Source: Bacteroidota bacterium
GTDB lineage: Bacteria > Bacteroidota > Bacteroidia > Bacteroidales > GCA-2748055
NCBI GenBank assembly: GCA_024244665.1
Contig: JAAEOI010000061.1
Span: forward strand, 38,496 to 102,495
Direction of reading: 5' to 3'
DNA length: 64,000 nt
The notes beneath the pieces are model-generated. The model had not been told where the DNA came from. It saw only the letters and a list, made by a program, of their open reading frames with translations, and made no database searches. Positions within the stretch are counted from its first letter, which is position 1; every line of letters starts with the position of its first letter. Below, piece after piece: positions 26,078-35,536 of this stretch. Both the position numbers and the translations under genes were made by a program.

Positions 26078-28369
26078 TTAATCCTCGGCCGATTTACGGT
26101 TATACAACAGGTAACCAAAACTGAGCTGAACCACCCAGGGCCGCTCCAGAGCTGAGATGTAACCCACATGTATCCCGATGGGGCCAACCACGGTGAGCAT
26201 GTTCACTGAAGCATTAAAGATGGATTTCACGCTACTGAAATAAGTGTTCTTGTAGGCCCGGTTCTCCACATCCCTAAGTATCTCCTGAACAGGGACATAT
26301 CCATATGCCTCAAGTTTTGCATGTATGCCGCTGCCAAAAGAATAGACCGGTAAAATTCCGGCTCCAATGTATTGGTACGCCCTGTACTCTTCCATGAAAA
26401 GTGTCCGTGTGATCAGGTTCGGCTGGAAAGCAGGGGCTTCAATAATGGTTGAAAAGTAGTTGGAAAGCAGGGGCTTAAACGCTGCGTGCATAACGTAGTG
26501 ATACCCCAGGCTGAAACCTCCTTTCAGGGGCAGATAGCCGGTGTTTTCGAACCTGGCCGAGAGCCAGTAGTAATTCATTCTTTCATTGAGTATCAGGTCG
26601 GATGTGGATCCGGGCGAATATGACTCAGAACCATAACCTGCACGCAATGAAAACTTCAAAAAAACCCCTTTGGTAGAAAACTGCTTATTGTTTAACGAAT
26701 TTCTTTCAAAAGCTCCATAGAGTGATACAAGATTAACCACCGACACTTCAGAGGTGTCGCTGGAGACAAAATCCTTGGTCATATAGTATACCTCCTGGTT
26801 ACGTCCAATCCCAAGCCCTCCCTTTATAACGCTGTTGTTGGAGAAGGGAATCCCTGCATCAAACCTAACATTTATCTCATTTTCTATAATATAAGAAGAC
26901 TTTAGATCTTCAAAAAAGAATTGGGGATTTGAAGCATTGTAATCAAAACGGTTATAGTTAAAATTACCCTGGAAAAAGACCGGGGTTCCTGACGGATAAT
27001 CAAACCTGAAACCCAGGTTCACCCCGTCGTACAGCCTTCCAAACTGGAGACTGGCTTTAAGTTGGGTACTTACCTCCTGAATCTCCCTGTAACTGAGACC
27101 AAGGTATGTCTGTGCCTGTCCGGTCGTGGAGATAAACAATCCGAACCTTGCTTCCAGGGGGGCCTCCGGAATTAACCTCAGACTAAAGGTATAGAGGCTA
27201 TCCGCCTTATTATATATCGCTCTCGGGTAGAGATAGGTAAAGCTATTATCATTGACTAGCTTAAGGTATTCCCATTTGATGGATTCCAGTCCGATCACCG
27301 AATCCGATTTCAGAAAACTCCGTTCCACATAGTAAGCCTGCTTCTCATTCAGCCCCTCAAGCTCCACATCCCTGAACCGGAATTCGGGCCAGCTCTCCAC
27401 AAAATTCCTCCTGCGCATGTTCAGTGAAGCAGAGTCCTCAGCCATCCTGTTTGTTACCATGCGGATGCTGTCCATTTTTAATAGGGTGGTCCGGTAACCA
27501 ATCTCTACAAATTCTTCCATTTTGTCGAATGCAAGCAGCGACTGGGACCCAAAATTCATATCCAGCAGGATCCCCTCTCCGGGAATAATATAATCGGAGG
27601 GTTTCATCACAATGTTTTCGATCTGCTTCATCACATCATACTCATCCGGGGGCTCATTACCCTTGGCGGCCTTACTCCCAATGATTAGATCGGGCTTGAA
27701 AACCTCTTTCATATGAGCGGCTGGAAAATTGTTGTAGATACCTCCGTCATACATGATGTTGCCATCAATCAGAATGGGCCTGAAAACAAAAGGCACCGTC
27801 ATGGAAGCCCTAACCGCCTGGGCAAGGTCACCGCTCCTGAATACAATCTCCTTACTATTACTGATATCTGCCCCGATACATAAGAAGGGAACAAACAGGC
27901 TGTCAAAATTGTAAGATGCTGCTGCGCTGGCCCTTGAAAAAATTTCCATGAAGGCAAAATCCATCAGATGGTTGGGAATGATACTCAGGGGTAAAATTGT
28001 TTTGGGAACTGTGTCCTTAATATCAATCCCAATATTCACCAGCTCGGGTCCAGGGTAGTCCTCCTTGAAATAGTATTTATCCTCCTCTCTCAGCTCCCCA
28101 CTCATCCAGTATTTAAAATCATCGGAATCAATGATAGCAATCATCTCATCGGTGGTATACCCCATGGCATAGAGGCTCCCCACAATGGCACCCATTGAAG
28201 TTCCGCCGATATAATCAATGGGGATCCTGTTCTCCTCAAGTGCCTTAATCACCCCGATATGGGCCAGGCCTTTGGCTCCACCACCACTTAGAACCAGTCC
28301 AACCGACTGGGCTGCAACTCCAATACATATTGACAGAAGTGCCACTCCTGTAGCCCACTTTTTAAACAT
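26078..28369 (-). CDS. Patatin-like phospholipase with C-terminal beta-barrel
   Basis: A 763-residue outer-membrane-type protein. A signal peptide is followed by a patatin domain with the oxyanion loop GGGAKG, the nucleophile serine in GTSMG and the catalytic DGG (YDGGIYNNFPA). The middle part (FRFRDVELEGLNEKQAYYVE) looks like a POTRA repeat, and the last ~350 residues look like a BamA/Omp85-type barrel ending in an aromatic strand (QLSFGYLLY). This is the PlpD-like two-part layout. Its role in this organism is not known. It heads the long minus-strand run toward EnvC. Confidence 0.92.
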   Translation of the reverse strand: MFKKWATGVALLSICIGVAAQSVGLVLSGGGAKGLAHIGVIKALEENRIPIDYIGGTSMGAIVGSLYAMGYTTDEMIAIIDSDDFKYWMSGELREEDKYYFKEDYPGPELVNIGIDIKDTVPKTILPLSIIPNHLMDFAFMEIFSRASAAASYNFDSLFVPFLCIGADISNSKEIVFRSGDLAQAVRASMTVPFVFRPILIDGNIMYDGGIYNNFPAAHMKEVFKPDLIIGSKAAKGNEPPDEYDVMKQIENIVMKPSDYIIPGEGILLDMNFGSQSLLAFDKMEEFVEIGYRTTLLKMDSIRMVTNRMAEDSASLNMRRRNFVESWPEFRFRDVELEGLNEKQAYYVERSFLKSDSVIGLESIKWEYLKLVNDNSFTYLYPRAIYNKADSLYTFSLRLIPEAPLEARFGLFISTTGQAQTYLGLSYREIQEVSTQLKASLQFGRLYDGVNLGFRFDYPSGTPVFFQGNFNYNRFDYNASNPQFFFEDLKSSYIIENEINVRFDAGIPFSNNSVIKGGLGIGRNQEVYYMTKDFVSSDTSEVSVVNLVSLYGAFERNSLNNKQFSTKGVFLKFSLRAGYGSESYSPGSTSDLILNERMNYYWLSARFENTGYLPLKGGFSLGYHYVMHAAFKPLLSNYFSTIIEAPAFQPNLITRTLFMEEYRAYQYIGAGILPVYSFGSGIHAKLEAYGYVPVQEILRDVENRAYKNTYFSSVKSIFNASVNMLTVVGPIGIHVGYISALERPWVVQLSFGYLLYNRKSAED

Positions 28370-28374
28370 TCATC

Positions 28375-28382
28375 TATCTTTG
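28375..28382 (+). promoter_or_regulatory. -7 promoter element (TATCTTTG) for the cyclophilin
   Basis: Perfect TAnnTTTG match 20 bases before the cyclophilin start, in the gap between it and the divergent patatin-like gene. The -33 element is unclear. Confidence 0.55.
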
Positions 28383-28401
28383 TATTAAAGTTAATCCAAA
28401 T

Positions 28402-29082
28402 ATGATGAAGAAAATAAAGATTGCCCGACTACTTTGTGTAACGCTCATTTTTTCAATTGCACTATTTCCACTAAGGGGACAGTCGGCCGAAAAAGATCAG
28501 CTGATTAAAATAGAAACGATCCACGGGGAGATGATTGTCAAACTCTACCACCAGACGCCCGCTCACCGCGACAACATGATCAAGCTGATCAACGAAGGCT
28601 TTTATGACGGACAACTGTTTCACCGGGTAATTAAGGATTTCATGGTCCAGGGCGGCGATCCCCACTCTGTGGATGCCGACCGGGGACAGCGCCTGGGAAC
28701 CGGCGGACCCGGGTACACCATTCCGGCAGAGTTCAACGACCAGCTCTTTCACAAAAAAGGGACCCTCTCTGCAGCCAGGATGGGAGACCAGGTTAATCCT
28801 GAAAAGGCATCATCCGGTTCTCAGTTTTACATCGTACAGGGGCGAGCTTATACACTCGAAATGCTTAAGATGATGGAAAAGGACCGGCCTAATGCTTTTA
28901 CCCCGGAGGCTATTGAAGCCTATACTACTATTGGTGGAACTCCCCATCTTGACGGTGGCTATACTGTATTTGGCGAGGTGGTGAAAGGCCTGGAGGTAGT
29001 GGACAGGATCGCAGCGCAACAAACCGATTCAAACGACCGGCCCCTTGAAGATGTGGTCTATCACATTTCGCTTGTAAAGTAG
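28402..29082 (+). CDS. Cyclophilin-type peptidyl-prolyl cis-trans isomerase
   Basis: A 226-residue exported foldase: signal peptide (LLCVTLIFSIALFPL), then the cyclophilin core with HRVIKDFMVQGGD, the active-site FHRV arginine, GSQFYIV and a long insertion before FGEVVKGLEVVDRI. It likely helps fold envelope proteins. A longer insert (about 35 residues after FYIVQGRAYT) is common in Bacteroidota forms. Single gene with its own promoter. Confidence 0.95.
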   Translation: MMKKIKIARLLCVTLIFSIALFPLRGQSAEKDQLIKIETIHGEMIVKLYHQTPAHRDNMIKLINEGFYDGQLFHRVIKDFMVQGGDPHSVDADRGQRLGTGGPGYTIPAEFNDQLFHKKGTLSAARMGDQVNPEKASSGSQFYIVQGRAYTLEMLKMMEKDRPNAFTPEAIEAYTTIGGTPHLDGGYTVFGEVVKGLEVVDRIAAQQTDSNDRPLEDVVYHISLVK

Positions 29083-29095
29083 TCCCCGGTTTTGT

Positions 29096-29103
29096 TATTT
29101 TTG
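29096..29103 (+). promoter_or_regulatory. -7 promoter element (TATTTTTG) for pheS
   Basis: Perfect TAnnTTTG match, 20 bases before the pheS start, with a TTG 21 bases upstream at 29072-29074 that could be the -33 element. Confidence 0.55.
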
Positions 29104-29123
29104 TAGCTCAAATTCAAAAAGAT

Positions 29124-30143
29124 ATGCTCCAAAATATCGATAAAATCCTCGAGGAGGCCCGGCAATTTGAAGCCGGAACAAGGGAGGAGATCGAACAATT
29201 CAGAATTAAATACCTTGGAAAAAGGGGTGTGCTGACCGACCTGTTCAGTAGTTTCAAAACGGTTCCTGCTGAACAAAAAAAGGAATTCGGGCAGAAAATA
29301 AACCAGCTTAAAAGCTTTGTATCAGATAAGATCAATTCCCTTAGCCAGGCTATGGACGAGGAGAAAGGTGGAGGTGAAGCCTCAGACCTGTCCCTCCCCG
29401 GAGAACCCATGCAACTCGGTGCCAGGCATCCCATCAGCATTGTCCGAAACCAGATTATTGAAGTTTTCGGCAGACTTGGTTTTACCATCTCGGAAGGACC
29501 CGAGATTGAGGATGACTGGCATGTATTTTCTGCACTTAACTTCCCACCCGAACATCCGGCCAGGGATATGCAGGACACTTTCTTCATAGAGAAGGATCCC
29601 GATATCCTGCTTCGTACGCACACCTCCTCGGTACAGGTCCGTGTTATGGAAAACGCTCAACCACCCATTCGCACCATTTCACCTGGACGGGTCTTTCGCA
29701 ATGAAGCCATTTCCGCCAGGGCTCACTGTATCTTTCACCAGGTAGAGGGACTTTACATTGATGAAAACGTCTCCTTTGCCGATCTGAAACAGACCCTGCT
29801 CTACTTTACAAGAGAGATGTTCGGACAGGAAGTTCAAATCAGGCTCCGTCCCTCATTTTTCCCATTCACCGAGCCCTCAGCCGAGATGGACATCAGCTGC
29901 CAGATCTGCGGGGGAAAGGGCTGCAATGTATGTAAATACACCGGCTGGCTTGAAATCCTTGGTTGCGGTATGGTTGATCCCAATGTACTTGATTTCAATA
30001 ATATAGATTCAAACAAGTATACCGGCTTTGCATTCGGAATGGGTGTTGAGCGCATCGCCATGCTCAAATACCAGGTTAAAGACCTGCGTCTCTATTTCGA
30101 AAACGACATCCGTTTCCTGGAACAGTTCCGCGCTGCTTATTAA
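29124..30143 (+). CDS. pheS: Phenylalanine-tRNA ligase alpha subunit
   Basis: Catalytic subunit of phenylalanyl-tRNA synthetase, 339 residues. A coiled-coil N-terminus (about 1-90) is followed by the class II core: motif 2 PGRVFRNEAISARAHCIFHQVEG and motif 3 FAFGMGVERIAML. A CQICGGKGCNVCK cysteine cluster is inserted before motif 3, as in many bacterial PheS. The beta subunit gene pheT is not next to it: the following gene is on the other strand. Confidence 0.98.
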   Translation: MLQNIDKILEEARQFEAGTREEIEQFRIKYLGKRGVLTDLFSSFKTVPAEQKKEFGQKINQLKSFVSDKINSLSQAMDEEKGGGEASDLSLPGEPMQLGARHPISIVRNQIIEVFGRLGFTISEGPEIEDDWHVFSALNFPPEHPARDMQDTFFIEKDPDILLRTHTSSVQVRVMENAQPPIRTISPGRVFRNEAISARAHCIFHQVEGLYIDENVSFADLKQTLLYFTREMFGQEVQIRLRPSFFPFTEPSAEMDISCQICGGKGCNVCKYTGWLEILGCGMVDPNVLDFNNIDSNKYTGFAFGMGVERIAMLKYQVKDLRLYFENDIRFLEQFRAAY

Positions 30144-30397
30144 CCACATCTTATATTTCCCCTCCATGTAATAGTATAAAAGGGGTATTCAGTCAGGAAG
30201 TGGTTATTTAACTGTGTTAAAAATGCCAGTTCTCTCCTGAACACCCCTTTTAAGCAGGATGGAGATGAATATCTCAAGTTGTGATTTGATCGCGCGGATG
30301 TTCCGGTCGCTCTAAGGGTAAGCCTCTGTAGATAACCAGGCTTCCCACCCAACCTCCACATAGCTTCTTGTATTACACAGGAGTGTTATACAGTGAG
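30144..30397. other. Intergenic region with imperfect hairpin and possible decayed coding
   Basis: A 254-base gap between the ends of two convergent genes. An imperfect inverted repeat joins 30178-30198 to 30235-30251: AAAAGGGG pairs perfectly with CCCCTTTT, with a looser extension and a loop of about 35 bases, so it could stop transcription from either side. On the minus strand, one frame reads YVEVGWEAWLSTEAYP, TAG, SDRNIRAIKSQLEIF and LLKRGVQERTG to a stop; replacing that TAG by TGG would restore about 57 codons. I do not recognise the product. A different minus-strand frame of 73 codons is also open but looks random. Confidence 0.4.
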
Positions 30398-30817
30398 TTA
30401 TTCCTCAATAATGATTTCGTAGTCGATGGGAAAGGCCTTGCTAAAGTTGGCCGATACGCCACAGTACCTGTCTTTGGAAAGGTTAACCGCCTTTTCCACA
30501 CTTTTCATGGAAACATCCTTACCCTTAATCTTGTAGATCACCTTCATTCCCTCAAACCTCTTGGGATGATCTTCAGTCACATCACCCTCCACCTCAACGG
30601 TCAGAGACTCAATCTCCACCCTCATTTTTTGAAGTATGGATGCCACATCCATTCCTGTACATCCGGCAAGAGCTACCAGCATCAGAGGTTTAGGCCTTGG
30701 CCCTAAATTTTTACCCCCATGTTCCGCCGAGGTATCCAGGTAAATTTTGTGTCCGTCTACATCTGCTTCAAAGGAGAGATCATTCAGCCAGGTTGCCTTA
30801 ATTGATTCTTTCTTCAT
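30398..30817 (-). CDS. OsmC-family protein
   Basis: A 139-residue OsmC/Ohr-fold protein. The conserved peroxidatic-type Cys is in VALAGCTGMDVASIL, and the second in RYCGVSANF, matching OsmC-type enzymes that reduce organic hydroperoxides using two cysteines. The glutamate/arginine environment seems retained. It is divergent from the Crp/Fnr-type regulator, which may control it. Confidence 0.9.
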   Translation of the reverse strand: MKKESIKATWLNDLSFEADVDGHKIYLDTSAEHGGKNLGPRPKPLMLVALAGCTGMDVASILQKMRVEIESLTVEVEGDVTEDHPKRFEGMKVIYKIKGKDVSMKSVEKAVNLSKDRYCGVSANFSKAFPIDYEIIIEE

Positions 30818-30841
30818 ATTTTAAATTTTTCAATTTATACT

Positions 30842-30849
30842 TACTTTTG
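30842..30849 (+). promoter_or_regulatory. -7 promoter element (TACTTTTG) for the Crp/Fnr regulator
   Basis: Perfect TAnnTTTG match 18 bases before the ATG at 30867, in the gap between the divergent regulator and OsmC genes. Confidence 0.5.
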
Positions 30850-30866
30850 AACTTCAACATTTTTCC

Positions 30867-31568
30867 ATGATCCAAGACCCTGGTAATATTTCCTGCGATT
30901 CCTGTGTGATCAGGACCCACACCCTGTTTCGTCACCTCACTGATGAAGAGAGACAGGAGATCTTTTTAAACAAGATAACAGAAACCTATAAAAGAGGTTC
31001 TATTATCTACCAGGAAGGAGACCGGATGAAGGGTTTCTTCTGTGTTCAAAAAGGCATTGTAAAGATATACAAAACCGGCTTCGACGGAAAAGAACAGATC
31101 ATTCGCTTTGCCCAGACCGGAGATATTATTGGTTACCGCTCGGTTGTAAGCAGCGAACCAGCCTGTACTACAAGTGAGGTGCTGGAGGATGGCCTTCTGT
31201 GCCATATCCCCGCAGATATCCTTTTGGCTCTGCTAAAAACCAACGGAGAGTTTGCCATAGAATTGATGAAACTTACCTGTAAGGAGCTGGGTGAAGCTAA
31301 CAGCTACATTACAGATATCGCCCAGAAAACAGTAAAGGGGAGGCTGGCTGATATCCTTATCCACCTGGATGAGGAGTTTGCCAGTGATGAGGAGGGGATA
31401 CTCAATATTTCACTGACAAGGGAGGAGCTATCCAACATTGTGGGTACGGCCACCGAATCGATCATCAGGTTACTATCCGAATTCAAAACCAAAAAACTGA
31501 TTGAACTTTACGGAAGGAAAATAAAAATCCTGGACAAACCAGGATTAAAATACATAGCAGGATTGTAA
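30867..31568 (+). CDS. Crp/Fnr-family transcriptional regulator
   Basis: A 233-residue regulator: N-terminal CDSC motif (C10, C13), a cyclic-nucleotide-binding-like domain (YQEGDRMKGFFCVQKGIVKIYKTG) and a winged helix-turn-helix (LTREELSNIVGTATESIIRLL). The N-terminal cysteine pair recalls FNR-type sensors, but only two cysteines are clustered there, so a redox or iron-sulfur role is only possible. Its divergent partner is OsmC, which fits oxidative-stress control. Ends eight bases before the convergent small membrane protein gene. Confidence 0.9.
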   Translation: MIQDPGNISCDSCVIRTHTLFRHLTDEERQEIFLNKITETYKRGSIIYQEGDRMKGFFCVQKGIVKIYKTGFDGKEQIIRFAQTGDIIGYRSVVSSEPACTTSEVLEDGLLCHIPADILLALLKTNGEFAIELMKLTCKELGEANSYITDIAQKTVKGRLADILIHLDEEFASDEEGILNISLTREELSNIVGTATESIIRLLSEFKTKKLIELYGRKIKILDKPGLKYIAGL

Positions 31569-31575
31569 GACAAGC

Positions 31576-31749
31576 TTACTGCACCAACTTGCTGATCACT
31601 ATATGTGCCAGCAAACCACCAATAACAAGTCCCAGGCTTAATCCCATTAAAGAGTTGGTCTGAACCCCGGTAAATACAACTATTCCAAGAACAATTACTC
31701 CGATCAGGATGATCAGTAGTCCCGCATTTTTCAATAACTCTTTTAACAT
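31576..31749 (-). CDS. Small two-helix membrane protein
   Basis: A 57-residue protein with two hydrophobic segments (GLLIILIGVIVLGIVVF and LMGLSLGLVIGGLLAHIVI). The open frame reaches back to a TTG at 31779, but that TTG is part of a perfect TATATTTG promoter element, so the ATG at 31749 is the likely start. Function unknown; it may be a small envelope or stress protein. It lies downstream of ruvB but has its own promoter. Confidence 0.7.
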   Translation of the reverse strand: MLKELLKNAGLLIILIGVIVLGIVVFTGVQTNSLMGLSLGLVIGGLLAHIVISKLVQ

Positions 31750-31778
31750 ATCAGCTTGCGTGTAGATTCTATTCGCCA

Positions 31779-31786
31779 CAAATATA
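31779..31786 (-). promoter_or_regulatory. -7 promoter element (TATATTTG) for the small membrane protein
   Basis: Perfect TAnnTTTG match starting nine bases past the ruvB stop and 30 bases before the small gene's ATG. No clear -33 box. Confidence 0.55.
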
Positions 31787-31794
31787 ATAAAATA

Positions 31795-32814
31795 TCAGAA
31801 TAATGAGTTTTGGCTGCTCCTATATTTACCCAGGTGTTCATAAGCATTTTCCGTGACCTCCCGGCCCCTGGCTGTACGTTTGATGTATCCCTGCATAATG
31901 AGAAAGGGTTCATATACTTCCTCAATGGTTCCAGCCTCTTCTCCCACTGCTGTAGCAATGGTATTCAATCCCACGGGTCCACCTTTAAACTTATCGATGA
32001 TTGTTGAGAGTATCTTATTATCCATTTCATCCAGTCCCGACTGGTCAATGTTAAGTGCATTAAGACCATACCTCGTGATGTTCATATCGATGATCCCGCT
32101 CCCCTTTACCTGGGCAAAATCCCTGATCCGCCTGAGCAGCGAATTGGCGATCCTTGGTGTCCCCCTGCTCCTGGAGGCAATTTCAGCTGCAGCATCGGCT
32201 TCAATCTTCACTTTCAAAATTCCCGAAGAACGTTTTACAATTCCGGTAAGCACCTCTGTATCATAATATTCCAATAGAGACTTTATTCCGAAACGAGCAC
32301 GTAGCGGTCCGGTAAGAAGACCCGACCGGGTGGTTGCCCCGATCAGGGTGAAGGGCTGCAGGGTCAACTGCACTGAACGCGCAGCCGGACCTTTGTCAAT
32401 CATAATATCGATAAAGTAATCCTCCATGGCCGAATAGAGATACTCCTCCACAATGGGGGAGAGCCTGTGTATTTCGTCGATAAAAATCACATCACCCTCT
32501 TCAAGTCCTGTGAGCAGTCCGGCCAGGTCACCAGGTTTATCCAGTACCGGTCCCGAAGTAATCTTGATGCCCACCTCCATCTCATTTGCAATGATATATG
32601 CCAGTGTGGTCTTACCCAGTCCAGGAGGTCCGTGAAGTAAAACATGATCCAGTGCCTCATCCCTCAATTTTGCAGCCTCTACAAATACTTTCAGGTTCTC
32701 CACGATCTTCATCTGACCGTCAAAATTATTAAAATGGCTCGGTCTTAAACTGGCTTCAATCTCCAGTTCTTTCTCCGATAATTCTTTCCCCCTTATTTCA
32801 AATTCTTCTGCCAT
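31795..32814 (-). CDS. ruvB: Holliday junction branch migration helicase RuvB
   Basis: AAA+ motor of the RuvABC complex, 339 residues. Walker [12 protein letters not shown], Walker B FIDEIHR, sensor 1 IGATTRSG, arginine finger LRARFG and the C-terminal winged helix ([21 protein letters not shown]) are all present. It starts seven bases after the MORN-repeat gene; ruvA and ruvC are not in the window. Confidence 0.98.
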   Translation of the reverse strand: MAEEFEIRGKELSEKELEIEASLRPSHFNNFDGQMKIVENLKVFVEAAKLRDEALDHVLLHGPPGLGKTTLAYIIANEMEVGIKITSGPVLDKPGDLAGLLTGLEEGDVIFIDEIHRLSPIVEEYLYSAMEDYFIDIMIDKGPAARSVQLTLQPFTLIGATTRSGLLTGPLRARFGIKSLLEYYDTEVLTGIVKRSSGILKVKIEADAAAEIASRSRGTPRIANSLLRRIRDFAQVKGSGIIDMNITRYGLNALNIDQSGLDEMDNKILSTIIDKFKGGPVGLNTIATAVGEEAGTIEEVYEPFLIMQGYIKRTARGREVTENAYEHLGKYRSSQNSLF

Positions 32815-32821
32815 GAGCAGG

Positions 32822-34402
32822 TCAGCGTATTAATGTAACATCACTCTCCGGCAGCTTGATGCGCGTACCGTTGATCCTGAATTCAACATTGTCTTTGTAG
32901 GTAATAGTCATCAGCAAAGCTCCATTTTCATCATACTTTTTCCAGTTATTCTCCCTGATTCCCATTTCGTAATACTGCTCTTCTTTCAATACACCTGAGT
33001 AATAGTAGTACTTGTGGCGCTTATTAGGATTTCCCTGTGAATAGCCTCCCTCATATTTCAGTTTCCCGTTACCGTAGAAATAATTCCAAACCCCTTCCCG
33101 GAGCCCTATCACATAAGATCCCTTTTCTTCATGATCCCCCACATGGTATACCCACTCTCCATCTCTCTCCCCGCTAATATAGTCACCCTTCGCGAGTATA
33201 TTTCCATAACGGTCATATTCGATAAACAAGCCATCTTCTCTTCCATTGAAATAACTCTCTTCTCTCCATGTGTTTCCATTGGGATAGTACCAGGTCCAGA
33301 GACCCTGGAAACGTCCCCTTTGAAACCTTCCCTTCTGCTCAATTCCTCCATTTATAAAGTAATAGGTCCACGAACCCGACTTTCTGTTATCCAGATAGTT
33401 ACCGGTAGATCGTTTCTCCCCTGTAGGATAATAATCCGTCCAACCACGTATTTTCCTGCCCTGCTCATCAATGATTCCTTCACCAATTTTTTGTCCCAGT
33501 TCGTTATAGAGATACGCATTTTCAACCACCCCGGCTGTATCGTAAAACCGGTGGATTCCAACAGGAATTCCCTCTTTATATCCACCCGTAAAAACAAGCC
33601 TGCCATCTTGATCAAAAGTGCTTTTCATATCCAGCAATTCCCTCATATCCTCATCAAACTCCTCCATGATCTCACCCCGCTCGTACCTCATAGCCACCAC
33701 AAGTTCTCCTCTCCCGTCAAATTCACGAAAATACCCGTGCAGCTGGTTATCAAGGTAGTGTTCCTCCTTCTTCATTCTCCCGTTTTCGTAGTACTCCCTG
33801 TAGGTTCCCTGCTTCCTGCCCTGCTGATCGGTTCGGTTAATTCTTTCCCTGTTTATCAGGTAGTTATTATTATATTCCATCACCGAAACCATCACACTGT
33901 CAGGACTGTACTCACGTGCCATCCCGTGCTTCCGGTTATTTTTGTAATAGATCATTTGCTTCAGCTCGCCGGTGGGATGATAGTAGAAGGAGTTTCCCTC
34001 CTTTTTACCGTTCACATAGAGCTCTTTGGAAATCATGACAGGCTGGCCCGGGTAAACCGGACTGTCGTACCGGTAGCGAATGGAAAAACCACTTTTTTCT
34101 CCAATTTTGTAAGAGATGCATTGTTGTAGTTCACCCGCCTGGTTATAAAAATTCCAGATACTGTCCAGGAGAAAATTGCTCCTTCTGCCTTCCGACTTTA
34201 TTACCCCTGTCACATAATAGGTACGCCAGTATCCGTCTGGTTTTCCGTTTTTCATGGTCCCTTCAGTGGAAACCTGCCCGTTGGGGTAGTAAATCTGCAC
34301 AAAAGTACTGTCTTTATTTTTTTCCTGACCAAAAGCAGGAATAAGCATTACCGCACTGAACAGTATAAACATGCAGGCTCTTACCTTACATCTGATTTTC
34401 AT
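32822..34402 (-). CDS. Exported MORN/YwqK-like repeat protein
   Basis: A 526-residue protein with a signal peptide ([18 protein letters not shown]) and about 15 to 20 repeats of the form [YF]-[YF]-xxG-x-[LK]-xxE-xx[YF]-x-xGxxxG, e.g. [20 protein letters not shown]. These are the short MORN-variant repeats of YwqK-like proteins. Known proteins of this type are called antitoxin-like by automatic annotation, but no toxin partner is visible; it is more likely an exported binding or surface protein. It starts just after the nadA stop and seven bases precede ruvB. Confidence 0.8.
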   Translation of the reverse strand: MKIRCKVRACMFILFSAVMLIPAFGQEKNKDSTFVQIYYPNGQVSTEGTMKNGKPDGYWRTYYVTGVIKSEGRRSNFLLDSIWNFYNQAGELQQCISYKIGEKSGFSIRYRYDSPVYPGQPVMISKELYVNGKKEGNSFYYHPTGELKQMIYYKNNRKHGMAREYSPDSVMVSVMEYNNNYLINRERINRTDQQGRKQGTYREYYENGRMKKEEHYLDNQLHGYFREFDGRGELVVAMRYERGEIMEEFDEDMRELLDMKSTFDQDGRLVFTGGYKEGIPVGIHRFYDTAGVVENAYLYNELGQKIGEGIIDEQGRKIRGWTDYYPTGEKRSTGNYLDNRKSGSWTYYFINGGIEQKGRFQRGRFQGLWTWYYPNGNTWREESYFNGREDGLFIEYDRYGNILAKGDYISGERDGEWVYHVGDHEEKGSYVIGLREGVWNYFYGNGKLKYEGGYSQGNPNKRHKYYYYSGVLKEEQYYEMGIRENNWKKYDENGALLMTITYKDNVEFRINGTRIKLPESDVTLIR

Positions 34403-34409
34403 AAGCAAT

Positions 34410-35411
34410 CTACAGATTCAATTGGCGGGAAATATCAAGCATTCTAACAATGGATCCCCTGGCCTGATCCATCAATTCCTGCTCCAAAGTTATCTCGGGA
34501 AGCTCATACTTCAAAGTATTGTATATCTTTTTCAATGTAATTAGCTTCATAAATGAACAATCATTACAGGCACAGGTAGAATCCTTGGGTGGTGCAGCAA
34601 TAAAAAGTTTATCAGGGCTTGCTTTCCTCATCTGATGAAGAATACCCGATTCGGTTGCCACAATGTACCTATTTCCACTGTCCCGAATAGAATAATTTAG
34701 CAGTGAAGTGGTGGATCCGATGTGATCAGCCACAAGCAGTATGGGTTTTTCACACTCGGGATGGGCTATGATCTGTGCATCGGGATGCTCCTTTTTCAAC
34801 TCAAGGATTCTCTCAAGGCTGAACTCTTCATGCACATGGCATGCTCCGTCCCATATCACCATCTCCCTGCCTGTTTCACTTCTTATATAGTTTCCCAGGT
34901 TCCTGTCAGGGGCAAAAATAATCTTTTCTTCTTCCGGCAGGCTTTTTATAATCTCAAGTGCGTTTGTGGAGGTACAGATAATATCGGTCAGGGACTTTAT
35001 TTCCGCTGTAGTATTCACATAGGAGATCACCGTATGACCAGGATGTTTCTTTTTAAAAGCGGCAAAGGCTTCCGGCGGACATGACTCGGCCAGTGAGCAG
35101 CCTGCCATCAGGTCGGGGAGCAGTACCTTTTTTCCTGGAGCAAGAATTTTGGCTGTTTCAGCCATGAAATGAACACCGGCAAAAAGAATGATGTCAGCAT
35201 CGGTTTTAGCAGCCTGCTGCGATAAACCCAGGCTATCTCCCACAAAGTCAGCAATATCCTGTACTTCAGCTTCCTGGTAAAAGTGTGCAAGAATGACTGC
35301 ATTTTTCTCTCTTCTCATCCGGTTAATCTCTTCAACCGTATCGATGGATTTATCCACATCAATGTCAATAAATCCTTTCTTCTCTATACTTAGATTATTA
35401 ACAATAGTCAT
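34410..35411 (-). CDS. nadA: Quinolinate synthase
   Basis: Enzyme making quinolinate for NAD synthesis, 333 residues, using one [4Fe-4S] cluster. Cluster cysteines are in [16 protein letters not shown] and [11 protein letters not shown]. Substrate-binding [22 protein letters not shown] is normal. nadB and nadC are not in the window. First gene of the nadA-MORN repeat-ruvB run; upstream lies the AT-rich intergenic region. Confidence 0.97.
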   Translation of the reverse strand: MTIVNNLSIEKKGFIDIDVDKSIDTVEEINRMRREKNAVILAHFYQEAEVQDIADFVGDSLGLSQQAAKTDADIILFAGVHFMAETAKILAPGKKVLLPDLMAGCSLAESCPPEAFAAFKKKHPGHTVISYVNTTAEIKSLTDIICTSTNALEIIKSLPEEEKIIFAPDRNLGNYIRSETGREMVIWDGACHVHEEFSLERILELKKEHPDAQIIAHPECEKPILLVADHIGSTTSLLNYSIRDSGNRYIVATESGILHQMRKASPDKLFIAAPPKDSTCACNDCSFMKLITLKKIYNTLKYELPEITLEQELMDQARGSIVRMLDISRQLNL

Positions 35412-35470
35412 AGTTACATATTTATAATAATACTTTAAATCTAATCTTAAATGATGATGTTATCCGGTTT

Positions 35471-35493
35471 ATTCTGTTTTAAAAAAACAGAAT
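35471..35493. promoter_or_regulatory. Perfect palindromic operator-like site
   Basis: ATTCTGTTTT-AAA-AAAACAGAAT, a perfect 10-bp inverted repeat with a 3-base centre. It ends two bases before the -7 element TATCTTTG, so it covers the place where the -33 box would be, as expected for a repressor site. The nearby Rrf2-type regulator is a possible binder. Confidence 0.6.
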
Positions 35494-35494
35494 A

Positions 35495-35502
35495 TATCTT
35501 TG
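35495..35502 (+). promoter_or_regulatory. -7 promoter element (TATCTTTG)
   Basis: Perfect TAnnTTTG match immediately downstream of the palindrome. Transcription to the right would give a leader of about 280 bases before the rpiB remnant and over 400 before the Rrf2 gene. Confidence 0.55.
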
Positions 35503-35536
35503 CAATTCTTGTTATTGAAACAATAGTCACACTATA

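Noticed and set aside
30140..30361. A 73-codon minus-strand open frame beside OsmC
   Set aside because: Low-complexity, basic and without family features; another frame in the same stretch reads more like protein.
33131..34129. A 332-codon open frame antisense to the MORN-repeat gene
   Set aside because: It lies fully inside a gene with clear signal peptide and repeats; the composition mirrors the repeated Tyr/Gly codons on the other strand and shows no motif.
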